NCBI GenBank assembly: GCA_030544685.1
Contig: CP086683.1
Coordinates: 5,208,001 to 5,272,000, forward strand
Reading direction: 5' to 3'
From: Pseudomonas sp. B21_DOA
Lineage (GTDB): Bacteria > Pseudomonadota > Gammaproteobacteria > Pseudomonadales > Pseudomonadaceae
DNA: 64,000 bases
Part shown: positions 47,908 to 58,760 of the stretch, in pieces
How positions within the stretch are numbered: position 1 is the first letter of the stretch
Layout: each line of letters opens with the position of its first letter
Notes under the pieces: model-generated
What the model saw: the letters and a program-made list of their open reading frames with translations, nothing else
What the model was told of the DNA's origin: nothing
Database searches by the model: none
Translations under genes and position numbers: made by a program

Positions 47908-48846
47908 TCAGGCCTGCGCTGCGCGAGCGGCAGCGAAGGCGTCTGGGGTATTGAGGTTGGAAGTCGAAACGCCTTCGGCGCAACGCTTGTTCAGGCCAGC
48001 GAGGACTTTACCCGGGCCGCATTCGACCAGATTGGTCGCGCCCTTGGCGGCCAGAGTCTGCACCGATTCAACCCAGCGCACTGGCTTGTAGAGCTGTTCA
48101 AGCAGATCGCGCTTGAGGGTTTCCAGATCGGCTGGCACTTGTGCGCTGACGTTCTGTACCAGCGGGATCTGCGGCGCCTGCCAGTCGATGGCGGCGATGG
48201 ATTCGGCGAAACGCTCGGCAGCCGGACGCATCAGCTCGCAGTGCGACGGCACGCTCACCGGCAACGGCATGGCGCGTTTGGCACCACGGGCCTTGCAGCC
48301 TTCGATGGCGCGCTCGACGGCTGCCTTGGCACCGGCGATCACTACTTGGCCCGGCGAGTTGAAATTCACTGCGCTGACGACTTCGCCTTGCGCCGCTTCG
48401 GCGCAGGCAGCCAGCACGTCGGCATCTTCCAGACCGAGGATCGCGGCCATGCCGCCCTGCCCGGCCGGCACCGCTTCCTGCATCAACTGACCACGGCGTT
48501 CAACGAGCTTGACCGCGTCAGCCAGGCTCAGGCTGCCGGCGGCAACCAGCGCACTGTACTCACCCAGGCTATGGCCGGCGACGAATGCCGGACGCGCGCC
48601 GCCTTCGGCCAGCCACAGACGCCACAGGGCGATTGACGCGGTCAGAATGGCCGGTTGGGTTTTGTCGGTTTGGTTGAGCAGCTCTTCCGGGCCCTGCTGG
48701 GTCAGTGCCCACAGGTCGTAGCCCAGCGCAGCAGAGGCTTCTTGAAAGGTTTCGAGGATCAGCGGATGTTGCGCGCCCAGCTCGGCCAGCATGCCGAGGG
48801 ACTGCGAACCCTGTCCTGGAAAGACGAATGCGAGGGAAGCAGACAT
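47908..48846 (-). CDS. fabD: Malonyl-CoA:ACP transacylase
   Basis: The enzyme that loads malonyl onto ACP, 312 residues. It has AFVFPGQGSQSLGMLAELG, the nucleophile in FVAGHSLGEYSALVAAGSLS, the catalytic His in PVSVPSHCELMRPAAE, and QNVSAQVPADLETLK. It stands between plsX and fabG in the fatty-acid operon. Confidence 0.97.
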   Translation of the reverse strand: MSASLAFVFPGQGSQSLGMLAELGAQHPLILETFQEASAALGYDLWALTQQGPEELLNQTDKTQPAILTASIALWRLWLAEGGARPAFVAGHSLGEYSALVAAGSLSLADAVKLVERRGQLMQEAVPAGQGGMAAILGLEDADVLAACAEAAQGEVVSAVNFNSPGQVVIAGAKAAVERAIEGCKARGAKRAMPLPVSVPSHCELMRPAAERFAESIAAIDWQAPQIPLVQNVSAQVPADLETLKRDLLEQLYKPVRWVESVQTLAAKGATNLVECGPGKVLAGLNKRCAEGVSTSNLNTPDAFAAARAAQA

Positions 48847-48969
48847 GTAACAAGCCCCTAATGATCTTGTCGTCGGAAAATAACGCCCCGTTGGGGACGC
48901 CAGAAACTGACAGTTTGGATGGCCCTTTGAACCGGGCGGTCACATTTAAGCATTGTCCGACGAAAACGC

Positions 48970-49980
48970 CTAAGACAACAGTTCCTCCAGACGACCGTGG
49001 AGACGCTCGGGCAGGTTCTCCTGAATCTCGATCAGCGCCCGTTGAATGGCACTCTGAAAGCCCTGCACCCCGGCCGATCCGTGGCTTTTCACAACGATGC
49101 CCTGCAAGCCGAGAAAGCTTGCGCCATTATGTCGCGCCGGGGCCAGATCAGCCTGCAGACGCTTCATCAACGGCAACGCGAGGGCGCCGACCGCACGAGA
49201 GGCCATGTTTTTCTTGAACAACGCCTCGATGCGCGCGGCAATCATCGTCGCCAGACCTTCGCTGGACTTGAGCAGGATGTTGCCGACGAAGCCGTCACAC
49301 ACCACCACGTCGGCCTCACCGCGATACAAGCCGTCGCCTTCGATAAAACCGATGTAGTTGATTCCGCGTGCAGCCTGCAACAGCGTTGCGGCCAGTTTGA
49401 CCTGCTGATTGCCCTTGATGTCTTCGGTGCCGATGTTCAGCAACGCAACACGGGGACGGGCAATGCCCAAGGTCTGCGCGGCCACCGAACCCATCACGGC
49501 GAACTGCAACAGGTGCTCGGCACTGCAATCGACGTTGGCGCCAAGATCGAGCAGTTGGCAATAACCGGTCTGCGTCGGGATCGCCGCGACCATGGCCGGA
49601 CGATCAATGCCGGGCAATGTCTTCAGCACGAATCGCGACAAGGCCATCAACGCGCCGGTATTGCCGGCACTGACACAGGCCTGCACCTTGCCATCGCGCA
49701 GCAGCTCGAGGGCGACACGCATCGACGAATCCGGCTTGCCACGCAGGGCCTGAGCGGGTTTTTCGTCCATGGTGATGACTTCGCTGGCCCCAACAATCGT
49801 CAGGCGCGCGCGATCAGCAGCCGACTGGCCGTGGATCAATTCTTCAAGAAGGGAGGGTTGACCGACGAGGGTCAGGTGCAGCGAGGGCGTAGCAGACAGG
49901 CAAGCGAGACTGGCCTGAACAATGCTGCGGGGACCGAAGTCCCCGCCCATTGCGTCAATCGCGATGACTTGAGCAGACAA
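48970..49980 (-). CDS. plsX: Phosphate acyltransferase
   Basis: Makes acyl-phosphate from acyl-ACP for phospholipid synthesis; 336 residues. It has [59 protein letters not shown], and [19 protein letters not shown]. The start appears to be TTG 49980 (family N-terminus [13 protein letters not shown]), four bases after the rpmF stop; no ATG or GTG fits as well. The order rpmF-plsX-fabD is conserved. Confidence 0.94.
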   Translation of the reverse strand: MSAQVIAIDAMGGDFGPRSIVQASLACLSATPSLHLTLVGQPSLLEELIHGQSAADRARLTIVGASEVITMDEKPAQALRGKPDSSMRVALELLRDGKVQACVSAGNTGALMALSRFVLKTLPGIDRPAMVAAIPTQTGYCQLLDLGANVDCSAEHLLQFAVMGSVAAQTLGIARPRVALLNIGTEDIKGNQQVKLAATLLQAARGINYIGFIEGDGLYRGEADVVVCDGFVGNILLKSSEGLATMIAARIEALFKKNMASRAVGALALPLMKRLQADLAPARHNGASFLGLQGIVVKSHGSAGVQGFQSAIQRALIEIQENLPERLHGRLEELLS

Positions 49981-49984
49981 GTGA

Positions 49985-50167
49985 TTACTCGTCAGCGCCC
50001 TTGTCGATCACTTTACGGCCACGGTATACGCCTTCTGGCGATACGTGGTGACGCAGGTGAACTTCACCAGTGGTTTTTTCTACAGACAGGGTGCTAGCCT
50101 CGAGAGCGTCGTGCGAACGGCGCATGTCACGGGCAGAGCGGGATTTTTTGTTCTGCTGAACAGCCAT
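49985..50167 (-). CDS. rpmF: 50S ribosomal protein L32
   Basis: A 60-residue basic protein: [40 protein letters not shown] and the end [13 protein letters not shown]. It lacks the four zinc Cys residues, as do other gammaproteobacterial L32 forms of this type. It sits between yceD and plsX, a very common order. Confidence 0.97.
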
Positions 50168-50180
50168 AATTGATTAACTC

Positions 50181-50708
50181 CTAAACGTTTGGGTCACGCT
50201 TTAACTGCGCCAATACACTGAACGGGTTGGACCGCGTTACCTCGTCCTCGCTCGGTTCGGGCTCATCTGCTCCCGCCGGCTGCTGGCATTCTTCCGGATG
50301 ATGAGCAGGCACAATGGGCAAGGCGAGCAGAAGCTCCTCCTCGATCAGTGACTGCAGATCCAATGGATCTTCGCCCAGTTCCAGCACGTCATAACCTTTC
50401 GGCAACGACTGGGTATTCGCACCCTCCTTCACCACCGCGTAACTGCATTCGCTGTGGATCGGCAGGGTGACCAGCTCAAGACAACGCTGGCAAACCATTT
50501 TGACTTCGGTGTCGATAAAGCTGTGGATGACCACAGACTTACGTTCATCTCGTTCAAAAACGAATTTTGCCTGCACCGTACCGACATCGTCGGAAAGCGG
50601 GTCGCAGAGTCTCTTCAAATCGGCCAGCAGCAGTTCACCTTGAAGGGTGGTGCCACGGTCAGCCAATTTGCGCGGGTCAACGTGAGGTGGAATCGGGTCA
50701 TTCAACAT
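50181..50708 (-). CDS. yceD: YceD/DUF177 protein (23S rRNA accumulation)
   Basis: A 175-residue protein of the YceD family, thought to aid 23S rRNA accumulation. It has zinc-like MVCQRCLELVTLPIHSECSY, the acidic DVLELGEDPLDLQSLIEEEL, LLALPIVPAHHPEECQ, and the C-terminal RSNPFSVLAQLKRD. ATG 50708 (MLNDPIPPHVDPRK) is the family's usual start. It is 13 bases from rpmF. Confidence 0.92.
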   Translation of the reverse strand: MLNDPIPPHVDPRKLADRGTTLQGELLLADLKRLCDPLSDDVGTVQAKFVFERDERKSVVIHSFIDTEVKMVCQRCLELVTLPIHSECSYAVVKEGANTQSLPKGYDVLELGEDPLDLQSLIEEELLLALPIVPAHHPEECQQPAGADEPEPSEDEVTRSNPFSVLAQLKRDPNV

Positions 50709-50813
50709 AGGCGCAGCATTATAGGGATGCACCCACCCATGTCAAAGGAAATTGTGCCCTGTCCGTCACTTGCGCGCCTCCGCTAGAATCCGTACCTGCC
50801 TCAGGAGACGTCC

Positions 50814-51392
50814 ATGCTGCCTTTATTACTCGCTTCAAGCTCGACTTATCGCCGCGAATTGCTCGCCCGCCTGCACTTGCCGTTCGTCTGCGGCTCGCCG
50901 GACATCGACGAAAGTCACCGCCCGGGCGAATCCGCGATCGATCTGGTCAAACGTCTCGCTGAAGAAAAAGCCCGCGCCCTGGCGGACAGCCACTCTGCTC
51001 ATCTGATCATTGGCTCGGATCAGGTCGCCGTCCTGGGCGAACAGATCATTGGCAAGCCGCACACCTTCGAAAAGGCCCGCGCGCAATTGATGGCGGCCAG
51101 CGGCGCGAGCGTGACCTTCCTGACCGGGCTGGCACTGCTCAACAGCCAGACCGGGCAATGCCAGGTCGACTGCGTGCCGTTTACCGTGCACATGCGTCAG
51201 CTGGATCAGGCGCGCATCGAACGCTACCTGCGCATCGAGCAACCGTACGACTGCGCCGGCAGCTTCAAGGCCGAAGGACTGGGCGTGAGCCTGTTTCAAT
51301 CGACCGAAGGCCCGGATGCTACCAGCCTGATCGGCCTGCCGCTGATTCGCCTGATCGATATGTTATTGGTCGAAGGCGTGCAAATCCCTTAA
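50814..51392 (+). CDS. Maf-family nucleotide pyrophosphatase (YceF type)
   Basis: A 192-residue house-cleaning pyrophosphatase. It starts LLASSSTYRRELLARLHLPF with Ser/Arg of the Maf motif. It has the metal-binding LIIGSDQVAVLGEQIIGKPH, FTVHMRQLDQARIERYL, and CAGSFKAEGLGVSLFQSTEG. The pattern fits the YceF subgroup that acts on 7-methyl-GTP. It is divergent from yceD and convergent with sppA. Confidence 0.92.
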   Translation: MLPLLLASSSTYRRELLARLHLPFVCGSPDIDESHRPGESAIDLVKRLAEEKARALADSHSAHLIIGSDQVAVLGEQIIGKPHTFEKARAQLMAASGASVTFLTGLALLNSQTGQCQVDCVPFTVHMRQLDQARIERYLRIEQPYDCAGSFKAEGLGVSLFQSTEGPDATSLIGLPLIRLIDMLLVEGVQIP

Positions 51393-51397
51393 AAGCA

Positions 51398-51462
51398 AAG
51401 ATCGCAGCCTTCGGCAGTTCCTACACCGATCCGTGCAAGAGTTGCCGCCGACTGCGATCTTT
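51398..51462. repeat. REP of the AAAGATCGCAGCC type
   Basis: AAAGATCGCAGCCTTCGGCAG and an inverse partner ending GCGATCTTT, between the convergent maf and sppA genes. Same type as 5455-5546. Confidence 0.8.
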
Positions 51463-51477
51463 CGACCTTGAAACGTC

Positions 51478-52466
51478 TTACCGCAACGACGGCCCGTGGA
51501 ACCCCATCCACATCGCCAACTGCTCGGCCACGCTGGCGCCGAGCTTTTTCGAGAAGCGATCAAACGGCGATTCCTGCACGGTGAAGTCCACCAGCTCCTT
51601 CTCGCCAATCACATCACGCGCCACCGAACTGGCACTGCCCAAGCCATCGATCAGGCCCAGCGGCAGCGCCTGCTCACCCGACCAGACCAGTCCGGAAAAC
51701 AGCTCTGGATGCTCCTTGTCCTTCAGGCGATCGCCACGACCCTGCTTGACGCTGTTGATGAACTGCTTGTGCGTGGTGTCGAGCACGCTTTGCCAGAATG
51801 CGGTTTCTTCAGGCTTTTGCGGCTGGAACGGATCAAGGAATGCCTTGTGCTCGCCCGAGGTGTAGGTGCGACGCTCAACCCCGAGTTTTTCCATGGTGCC
51901 GACAAAACCGTAACCCGCTGCTGTCACGCCGATTGAGCCGACCAGACTGGCCTTGTCGGCGTAGATCTGATCCGCCGCGCTGGCGATGTAATAGGCGCCC
52001 GAAGCACCCAGATCGGAAATCACTGCGTAGAGCTTGATCTCCGGGTGCAAAGCTCGCAGACGCTTGATCTCGTCATAGACATAGCCAGACTGCACCGGAC
52101 TGCCGCCCGGACTGTTGATGCGCAGGACCACGCCCTTGACCTTCTTGTCTTCGAACGCCGCGCGCAAGCTGCCAACGATATTGTCGGCGCTGGCTGGCTC
52201 CTTGTCGGCAATGACGCCGTCGATCTCGATCAACGCCGTGTAGTTCGGGCCGCGGGTGGCGCTTTTTCCATGTCCATCAGCGGCGTGAACAGCAGCAGCG
52301 CAACAAACAGATAAACAAACGTCAGCAGCTTGAAGAAAATCCCCCAGCGCCGCGAACGGCGTTGTTCCTGTACACCGGCCAGCAAAGTCTTTTCCAACAG
52401 CTTCCAGCTTTTCGCGTCACCGTCGGCGGCACTTGCCTTGTCCGGTGCTTTCCATTCGTCGGTCAT
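51478..52466 (-). pseudogene. sppA: Signal peptide peptidase SppA (short form), frameshifted
   Basis: An inner-membrane serine protease that degrades cleaved signal peptides, 329 residues after repair. One N-terminal membrane segment (FFKLLTFVYLFVALLLFTPL). The protease domain has VLRINSPGGSPVQSGYVYDE, the nucleophile Ser in YAVISDLGASGAYYIASAAD, and the general-base Lys in YADKASLVGSIGV. The frame breaks after MDMEK at the T run 52263-52267; a sixth base gives EKSATRGPNYTALIEIDG. ATG 52466 is the family start. It follows the HAD gene by 24 bases. Confidence 0.92.
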
Positions 52467-52490
52467 GCCATCCACCCCAACAAAAACCTG

Positions 52491-53153
52491 TTAAGCCCGC
52501 TGACCCAGCCAGGCGTGCAATTCAGAAAAACGGTCAATCGACAGGCGCGGCTCGAACTGTTGCAGGGACTCGATCGATTGTGCGCCATAACTGACCGCCA
52601 CCGAATCCATCCCCGCGTTGCGCGCCATCAGCAGATCGAACGACGAATCACCGACCATCAACGCCTGCTCCGGGCGTACGCCGCAGTGGCTGACAATCTG
52701 CTCAAGCATCAGAGGGTGCGGCTTGCTGGCAGTTTCATCGGCCGCGCGGGTGATATCGAAATAATCTTCCCATCCGTTGGCCTTGAGCACACGATCCAGT
52801 CCGCGCCGGTTCTTGCCCGTCGCAACCGCCAAGTGATAACCCTGCTCGCGAAACGATGCCATCGACTCGACCACACCTTCGAACAACGGCGAAGGCACAG
52901 CTTCGGCAGCGATGTAGTGATCGGCGTAATACTCGCGAAACGCGAGCAATTCTGCGTCGCTGATCTCGGGGTATAGCGTGCGAATCGCTTCCGGCAAGCC
53001 GAGACCGATGATGCCTTTGACGGCGAAGTCATCGCGCAACTCGAAACCGGAACGCCCGGAGGCCGAGTGCATGGCCTCGACGATCCGATGGATGGAATCG
53101 GCGAGGGTGCCGTCCCAGTCGAAAATCAGCAGTTTGTAATCAGATGGGCGCAC
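52491..53153 (-). CDS. HAD-family phosphatase (phosphoglycolate-phosphatase-like)
   Basis: A 220-residue HAD hydrolase. It has motif [21 protein letters not shown], motif [16 protein letters not shown], and motif [21 protein letters not shown] and [20 protein letters not shown]. In Pseudomonas it always follows rluC. Its start overlaps the rluC stop by 14 bases, so translation is coupled. The substrate is not fixed by sequence. Confidence 0.9.
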   Translation of the reverse strand: MRPSDYKLLIFDWDGTLADSIHRIVEAMHSASGRSGFELRDDFAVKGIIGLGLPEAIRTLYPEISDAELLAFREYYADHYIAAEAVPSPLFEGVVESMASFREQGYHLAVATGKNRRGLDRVLKANGWEDYFDITRAADETASKPHPLMLEQIVSHCGVRPEQALMVGDSSFDLLMARNAGMDSVAVSYGAQSIESLQQFEPRLSIDRFSELHAWLGQRA

Positions 53154-54098
53154 TCAATCGCTCCACGGTTTTGGCCCACATTTCATCGACGGGCGCTTGC
53201 AAATTCAGCTTGCCACCGTCAGGCAGCGGCACCGTCAGCATGTAAGCGTGCAGGAACAGGCGCTTACCACCCAGATCTCGGATTTCCTTGGTGAAATCCT
53301 CGTCGCCATACTTACTGTCACCGGCGATGCAATGGCCAGCATGCAAGGTGTGCACGCGAATCTGGTGGGTACGACCGGTAACCGGCTTAGCTTCGACCAT
53401 GGTGGCAAAATCACCGAAGCGGCGCAGCACCTTGAACATCGTCAGGGCTTCTTTGCCTTCATCGTTGACTTCGACCATGCGCTCGCCGGAACGCAGATTG
53501 CTCTTGAGCAACGGTGCGCGAACCTGCTTGATCGAGGTTGCCCAGTTGCCACGGACCAGTGCCATGTAACGCTTGTCGACGCCATCGCCACGCAGTTGCT
53601 CGTGCAGGTGGCGCAACATGCTGCGTTTTTGGCGATCATCAGCAGGCCGGAGGTGTCACGGTCGAGACGGTGAACCAGCTCCAACTCCTTGGCATCGGGA
53701 CGCAACTGACGAAAGGCTTCGATCACGCCGAAGTTCAGCCCGCTGCCGCCATGAACCGCAATGCCGGCGGGCTTGTTGATCACGATCAGGGCTTTGTCTT
53801 CGAAGACGATCGAGGCTTCCAGGCGCTGCAACAGCCCCTGGGCCAGCGGCACCGGCTCGTCACGCTCAGGCACGCGAACCGGCGGCACGCGCACGATATC
53901 GCCGGCCTGCAGCTTGTATTCGGGCTTGATCCGACCTTTGTTCACGCGCACTTCGCCTTTGCGCAAAATGCGGTAAATCAAGGTCTTGGGCACGCCTTTG
54001 AGCCGGGCGAGGAGAAAGTTGTCGATTCGTTGGCCGGCATACTCCGGCGAGACTTCAAGCAGTTGAACGCCTGGAGTCGAAGGGGCAGTAGTTGTCAT
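53140..54098 (-). pseudogene. rluC: 23S rRNA pseudouridine(955/2504/2580) synthase, frameshifted
   Basis: An rRNA pseudouridine synthase, 319 residues after repair. It has an N-terminal S4 domain ([33 protein letters not shown]), the catalytic Asp in [19 protein letters not shown], and [20 protein letters not shown]. The frame breaks right after LLMIAK at the T run 53626-53630; a sixth base gives [17 protein letters not shown] 54098 ([10 protein letters not shown]). It is divergent from rne, the usual arrangement. Confidence 0.93.
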
Positions 54099-54159
54099 GC
54101 CGCGGATGATAACAATTTTTATGGAATTGAAGCACTTAATCATTGCTGCTATAGTCGCG

Positions 54160-54797
54160 AACGCCGCCAAAAGCGGCCTGGACAGCGGAACCACGGTCAA
54201 AGACCGGCCCTGACCAACGCAATTCACCAGGGCGCGAGGCCGTCCTACGGGGCTTTCGCTACGTAACGGTGGAGTTTGTGGTTGTAACGAGCGCAGGTGA
54301 CATGAGGCCTGAATTACACCGCCGAGCAGAGTTCTCACTCGCCCGGCAGGCAACATTCAAGGCCAGTTCACAAAGTGCAGTCGACTGCGAATGACCCCGA
54401 GCGATTGCTTCGGAAACATCGCCTGAATTAGCCATGATGCGTGACCTCCCCTTTCGGAGCTCACGGTAAATGCCAACCCGCTGCGGATTCTGCGCGCGGC
54501 AGCACCCGAATTATCAGGGATACGTGTAGGGTGGAGATGCACAACCGCCGGACTGTGTAGCAACAAGCTTTGATCAAGACGCTTCATCTCGTCCACAGCC
54601 GCTGGTTGATTCCTCCTCCTGACTGAGTGCTTAAGTAGCCACAGCAAGCAGGACGCGTACGTCGCGGTATCGGCCCAATTGGCCGCACATCGCTGGACAC
54701 GGGAATGGCCAACCACTCCCGACGCACCTGACACCGACCGTGAGAAGTCGTGTGTGCCGAACGCCGTTTCCGGCAGCCCGGAAACCGACGGTACTAC
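54160..54797 (+). ncRNA. Long RNase E 5' leader (rne-II-type RNA candidate)
   Basis: About 640 bases between a candidate promoter near 54140-54160 (TTAATC, 16 bases, TATAGT) and the rne start, with no supported gene. It is rich in self-complementary GC blocks, for example GGCCTGGACAGCGG and ACCGGCCCTGACC near 54175-54215. In Pseudomonadaceae, a conserved structured RNA called rne-II lies in the leader of RNase E genes and is thought to serve autoregulation. The identity is inferred from place and length. Confidence 0.5.
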
Positions 54798-57700
54798 ATG
54801 AAAAGAATGCTGATTAACGCAACTCAACCCGAAGAGTTGCGTGTTGCACTGGTAGACGGCCAGCGCCTCTACGACCTGGACATCGAATCCGGTGCACGCG
54901 AGCAGAAGAAGGCCAACATCTATAAAGGCCGCATCACTCGCATCGAACCAAGCCTTGAGGCTGCCTTTGTCGATTTCGGCTCCGAGCGCCACGGCTTCCT
55001 GCCCCTCAAAGAAATCTCCCGCGAATACTTCAAGAAAGCGCCCGAAGGCCGCGTCAACATCAAGGATGTCCTGAGCGAAGGCCAGGAAGTCATCGTTCAG
55101 GTCGAGAAAGAAGAGCGTGGCAACAAGGGCGCCGCCCTGACCACCTTCATCAGCCTCGCCGGTCGCTACCTCGTACTGATGCCGAACAACCCGCGTGCCG
55201 GCGGCATCTCCCGTCGCATCGAAGGCGAAGAGCGCAACGAACTGCGTGAAGCGCTGAACGGCCTGGTTGCTCCGGCCGACATGGGCCTGATCGTGCGCAC
55301 TGCTGGCCTGGGCCGCAGCAGCGAAGAAATGCAGTGGGACCTCGACTACCTGCTGCAACTGTGGACCGCCATCAAAGAAGCCTCGCTGGATCGTTCCGCG
55401 CCTTTCCTGATCTATCAGGAAAGCAACGTGATCATCCGCGCCATCCGCGATTACCTGCGCCAGGACATCGGCGAAGTGCTGATCGACAGCGTTGAAGCCC
55501 AGGACGAAGCCCTGACCTTCATCCGTCAGGTGATGCCGCAGTACGCCAGCAAGATCAAGCTGTACGAAGACAGCGTGCCGCTGTTCAACCGTTTCCAGAT
55601 CGAAAGCCAGATCGAGACCGCATTCCAGCGCGTCGTTGAACTGCCTTCCGGCGGCTCCATCGTCATCGATCCTACCGAAGCACTGGTGTCCATCGACATC
55701 AACTCGGCGCGCGCCACCAAAGGCAGCGACATCGAAGAAACCGCCCTGCAGACCAACCTTGAAGCCGCCGAAGAAATCGCCCGTCAGTTGCGCTTGCGCG
55801 ACATCGGCGGCCTGATCGTCATCGACTTCATCGACATGACCCCGGCCAAGAACCAGCGCGCCGTGGAAGAGAAAGTCCGCGAATGCCTGGAAGCTGACCG
55901 CGCCCGTGTGCAGATCGGTCGCATCTCGCGTTTCGGCCTGCTGGAAATGTCCCGTCAGCGCCTGCGTCCATCGCTGGGCGAAAGCAGCGGCATCGTCTGC
56001 CCGCGTTGCAACGGCACCGGCATCATCCGTGACGTTGAATCGCTGTCGCTGGCCATCCTGCGCCTGATCGAAGAAGAAGCCCTGAAAGACCGCACCGCCG
56101 AAGTTCGCGCGCAAGTGCCGATCCCGGTCGCTGCGTTCCTGCTCAACGAAAAACGCAACTCGATCACCAAGATCGAACTGCGCACCCGTGCCCGCATCGT
56201 CATTCTGCCGAACGATCACCTCGAGACGCCGCACTTCGAAGTGCAGCGTCTGCGTGACGACAGCCCGGAAGCTGCGACCAACCAGTCCAGCTACGAAATC
56301 GCTGCCGCCGCTGCCGAAGTCGAAGAAGTCCAGCCAGCCGCTGCGACCCGCACCCTGGTTCGCCAGGAAGCTGCAGTGAAAACTGCGCCGGCCCGTGCCA
56401 ACGCACCGGTGCCGACTGAAGTTGCACCTGCCGCACCTGCTCCGGCACCGGTTGCCGCGCCTGAGCCAAGCCTGTTCAAGGGTCTGGTGAAGTCGCTGGT
56501 CAGCCTGTTCGCCACCAAGGAAGAGCCAGCCGCACCGGTTGCCGTTGCGAAACCGGCTGCCACCGAGCGTCCTGCCCGTAACGAAGAACGTCGCAACGGT
56601 CGTCAGCAGAGCCGCAACCGTAACGGTCGCCGCGATGAAGAACGCAAGCCGCGCGAAGAACGTGCTCCACGTGAAGAACGCGCACCGCGCGAGCCGCGCG
56701 AAGAGCGTCAGCCACGTGAAGCCCGCGAGCCGCGTGAAACTCGCAGCGAAGCGCCGGTAGCCCGCGAAGAGCGCGCACCACGTGCCCCGCGTGAAGAACG
56801 TGCACCCCGCGTACCGCGTGAAGATCGCAAGCCGCGTGGCGAGCGTGAAGAGCGCGTGCGTGAACTGCGTGAACCACTTGACGCCGCGCCAGCCGCAGCC
56901 GTTGCTGCCGTGACCGCTGAAGAGCGTCCGGCCCGTCAGCCACGCGAAGAACGCGCTCCGCGTCCGCCGCGTGAAGAGCGTCAACCGCGTTCCGATCAGG
57001 CCGCTGCTGCCGTCGCTGAAGAAGAAGTGAACAGCAACAACGAAGAGCAACTGCCGGAAGACGGTCAGGACAACGCCGAAGGCGATCGTCCACGTCGTCG
57101 CTCCCGTGGTCAGCGTCGTCGCAGCAACCGTCGCGAGCGTCAACGTGACGCCAATGGCAATGTGATCGAAGGTTCGGAAGAGTCCGAGTCCGCTGAAAAC
57201 GCTGGCGAGCCAAGCACTGCCGATCTGGCCGCTGGCCTGGCCGTCACCACTGCCGTTGCCAGCAGCACCATCAGCGCTCCGGCAGAAGCCCAAGCTCACG
57301 AGCAGGCTGAACGCGCCACTGCCGCCACACTGGAAACTGCTCCAGTCGAAGCGCCGGTTGTCGAAGCCACCACTGCTGTGGAAGTGACTGCTGCACCGGA
57401 AATCGAAGTCGCTCCGGTCCGCGAAGCTCAGCCTCAGGCTGAAGCAACTGCCGAACCGGAAGCTGTCGTCGAAGCACCAGCGGCCGCCACTGAGCCAGCG
57501 GTAGAAACCGTCAGCGAAAACGTGACCAAAACCGTGCGTGAAGTTCGCGAAGAGCAGACTGCGTTCAACTGGGTTGCCGAGCCAGCTGTGACCGAAGTTC
57601 CGGCGCCAGTCGCTGAAGCCGAAGTGCCGCAAGCCATGGTTTCCGAGCCAGTAGTTGCAGCAGCAGAGCCAGCGCCGACACCAGTGGTTGAAGCTCCGGT

Positions 57701-58063
57701 TGCCGAAGCTCAGGTTGAAGAAGCACCCGCCGCAGTCGAAGCGCCAGCGCCAGTGGTTGAAGCGCCGGCTCCGGTCAGCGCCCTGACGCCAAACGGCCGC
57801 GCACCAAACGACCCGCGTGAAGTGCGCCGTCGCAAGCGTGAAGCCGAGCGTCTGCAGAAGGAAGCCGAACTGGCTGCCGCTGCGGCTCCGGTTGCTGCCG
57901 AACCAGCCCCTGCAACTGAAGTGATCGAGGCAGCCCTGCCCCGGTCGCTGAAGAAGCATCGGTTGAAGCGGTGATCGCTGAAGCGCCACGCTCCGTTCAG
58001 GACGCGGTAGAGCAGCGAGAAGAAGCTCAGGAAAAAGAGCACGAGCCTAAACCACTCGTGTAA
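54798..58063 (+). pseudogene. rne: Ribonuclease E, frameshifted near its C-terminus
   Basis: The main mRNA-decay and rRNA/tRNA-processing endonuclease. Repaired length is 1088 residues. The catalytic half has the S1 domain ([36 protein letters not shown]), the DNase-I-like region with catalytic Asp in [20 protein letters not shown] and [20 protein letters not shown], and Zn-link CPRCNGTG. The C-terminal half is disordered: an Arg/Glu/Pro-repeat belt (residues ~610-760) and an Ala/Pro/Glu/Val-rich tail. The frame breaks at the CCC 57934-57936; one more C restores [14 protein letters not shown] and a stop at 58063 after the conserved-looking end KEHEPKPLV. The true C-terminus often binds the degradosome partner. 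Confidence 0.95.
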
Positions 58064-58077
58064 TTCCTGAAGCCGTT

Positions 58078-58115
58078 AAAAAGCCCCGCCTGGTGAAAGC
58101 CTGGCGGGGCTTTTT
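58078..58115 (+). terminator. Intrinsic terminator of rne
   Basis: AAAAAGCCCCGCC pairs with GGCGGGGCTTTTT, 14 bases after the restored stop at 58063. It also serves the convergent mocA gene on the other strand. Confidence 0.9.
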
Positions 58116-58163
58116 ATTGCCTGAAATCCAGCATCATCGCTCCCACAAGGGATACAACACGGC

Positions 58164-58760
58164 TCAGGGCCGAGGAAATACCAGAGATTCAGGCACATCG
58201 ATATCCCACAACACGCCAGGATCATCCACCGCCACTTCCACCACCCGTCCCTGCGCAAACAACGGCCGTGCGCCACGATCGCCGGTCAGCGCCTGCAATT
58301 GCGCGCCAAACGAACGACCAAACCCCACCGGATGGCCAAATTCGCCATCCAGCACCGGCACGCTCACCGCGTCATCAGCCATCGCCGCGAGCACTCGCTC
58401 GATACTCGAAGGCAAGATAAACGGCATATCGCCGAGCACAATCAACCAGCCATCAGCGTCCGGGCAAGCGGCAACACCGGCGGCAATGCTGTCGCCCATG
58501 CCGGTCGATTCGATCGACACCACGTCGCAGCCGTAAGCCTGGGCCATGCGCATCGCCTGCGGTCGCGCTTCGGTGGTGACCAGTACACGTTTGTCGAGAC
58601 TGGCCGGCAGGTTCACCAGCACCTGCTCGACTACCGAGCGAACCGCGCCGTCGCGCCCGGTGCAATCAGCGAGCAATTTGTCTTTGTCTGGCCCGGCGAT
58701 CTGGCGAAAACGATTGCCCTCGCCCGCCGCCAGCACGATCACTGCGATGGATTGGCTCAT
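58164..58760 (-). CDS. mocA: Molybdenum cofactor cytidylyltransferase-like NTP transferase
   Basis: A 198-residue MobA-like nucleotidyltransferase. It has VIVLAAGEGNRFRQIAGPDK, KLLADCTGRDGAVRSVVEQV, STGMGDSIAAGVAACPDADG, and the metal-binding LIVLGDMPFILPSSI. The G-E-G-N-R-F start and lack of a typical MobA GGxSxRMG favour CTP and the MCD form used by xanthine-dehydrogenase-type enzymes. Its ATG overlaps the xdhC stop. It is the last gene of the module. Confidence 0.85.
   Translation of the reverse strand: MSQSIAVIVLAAGEGNRFRQIAGPDKDKLLADCTGRDGAVRSVVEQVLVNLPASLDKRVLVTTEARPQAMRMAQAYGCDVVSIESTGMGDSIAAGVAACPDADGWLIVLGDMPFILPSSIERVLAAMADDAVSVPVLDGEFGHPVGFGRSFGAQLQALTGDRGARPLFAQGRVVEVAVDDPGVLWDIDVPESLVFPRP

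Noticed and set aside
54357..57989. A 1210-codon open frame on the minus strand opposite rne
   Set aside because: It lies fully against the well-known RNase E gene. Long antisense frames are common in GC-rich repeats, and its product is low-complexity Phe/Gly/Arg-rich with no family signature.
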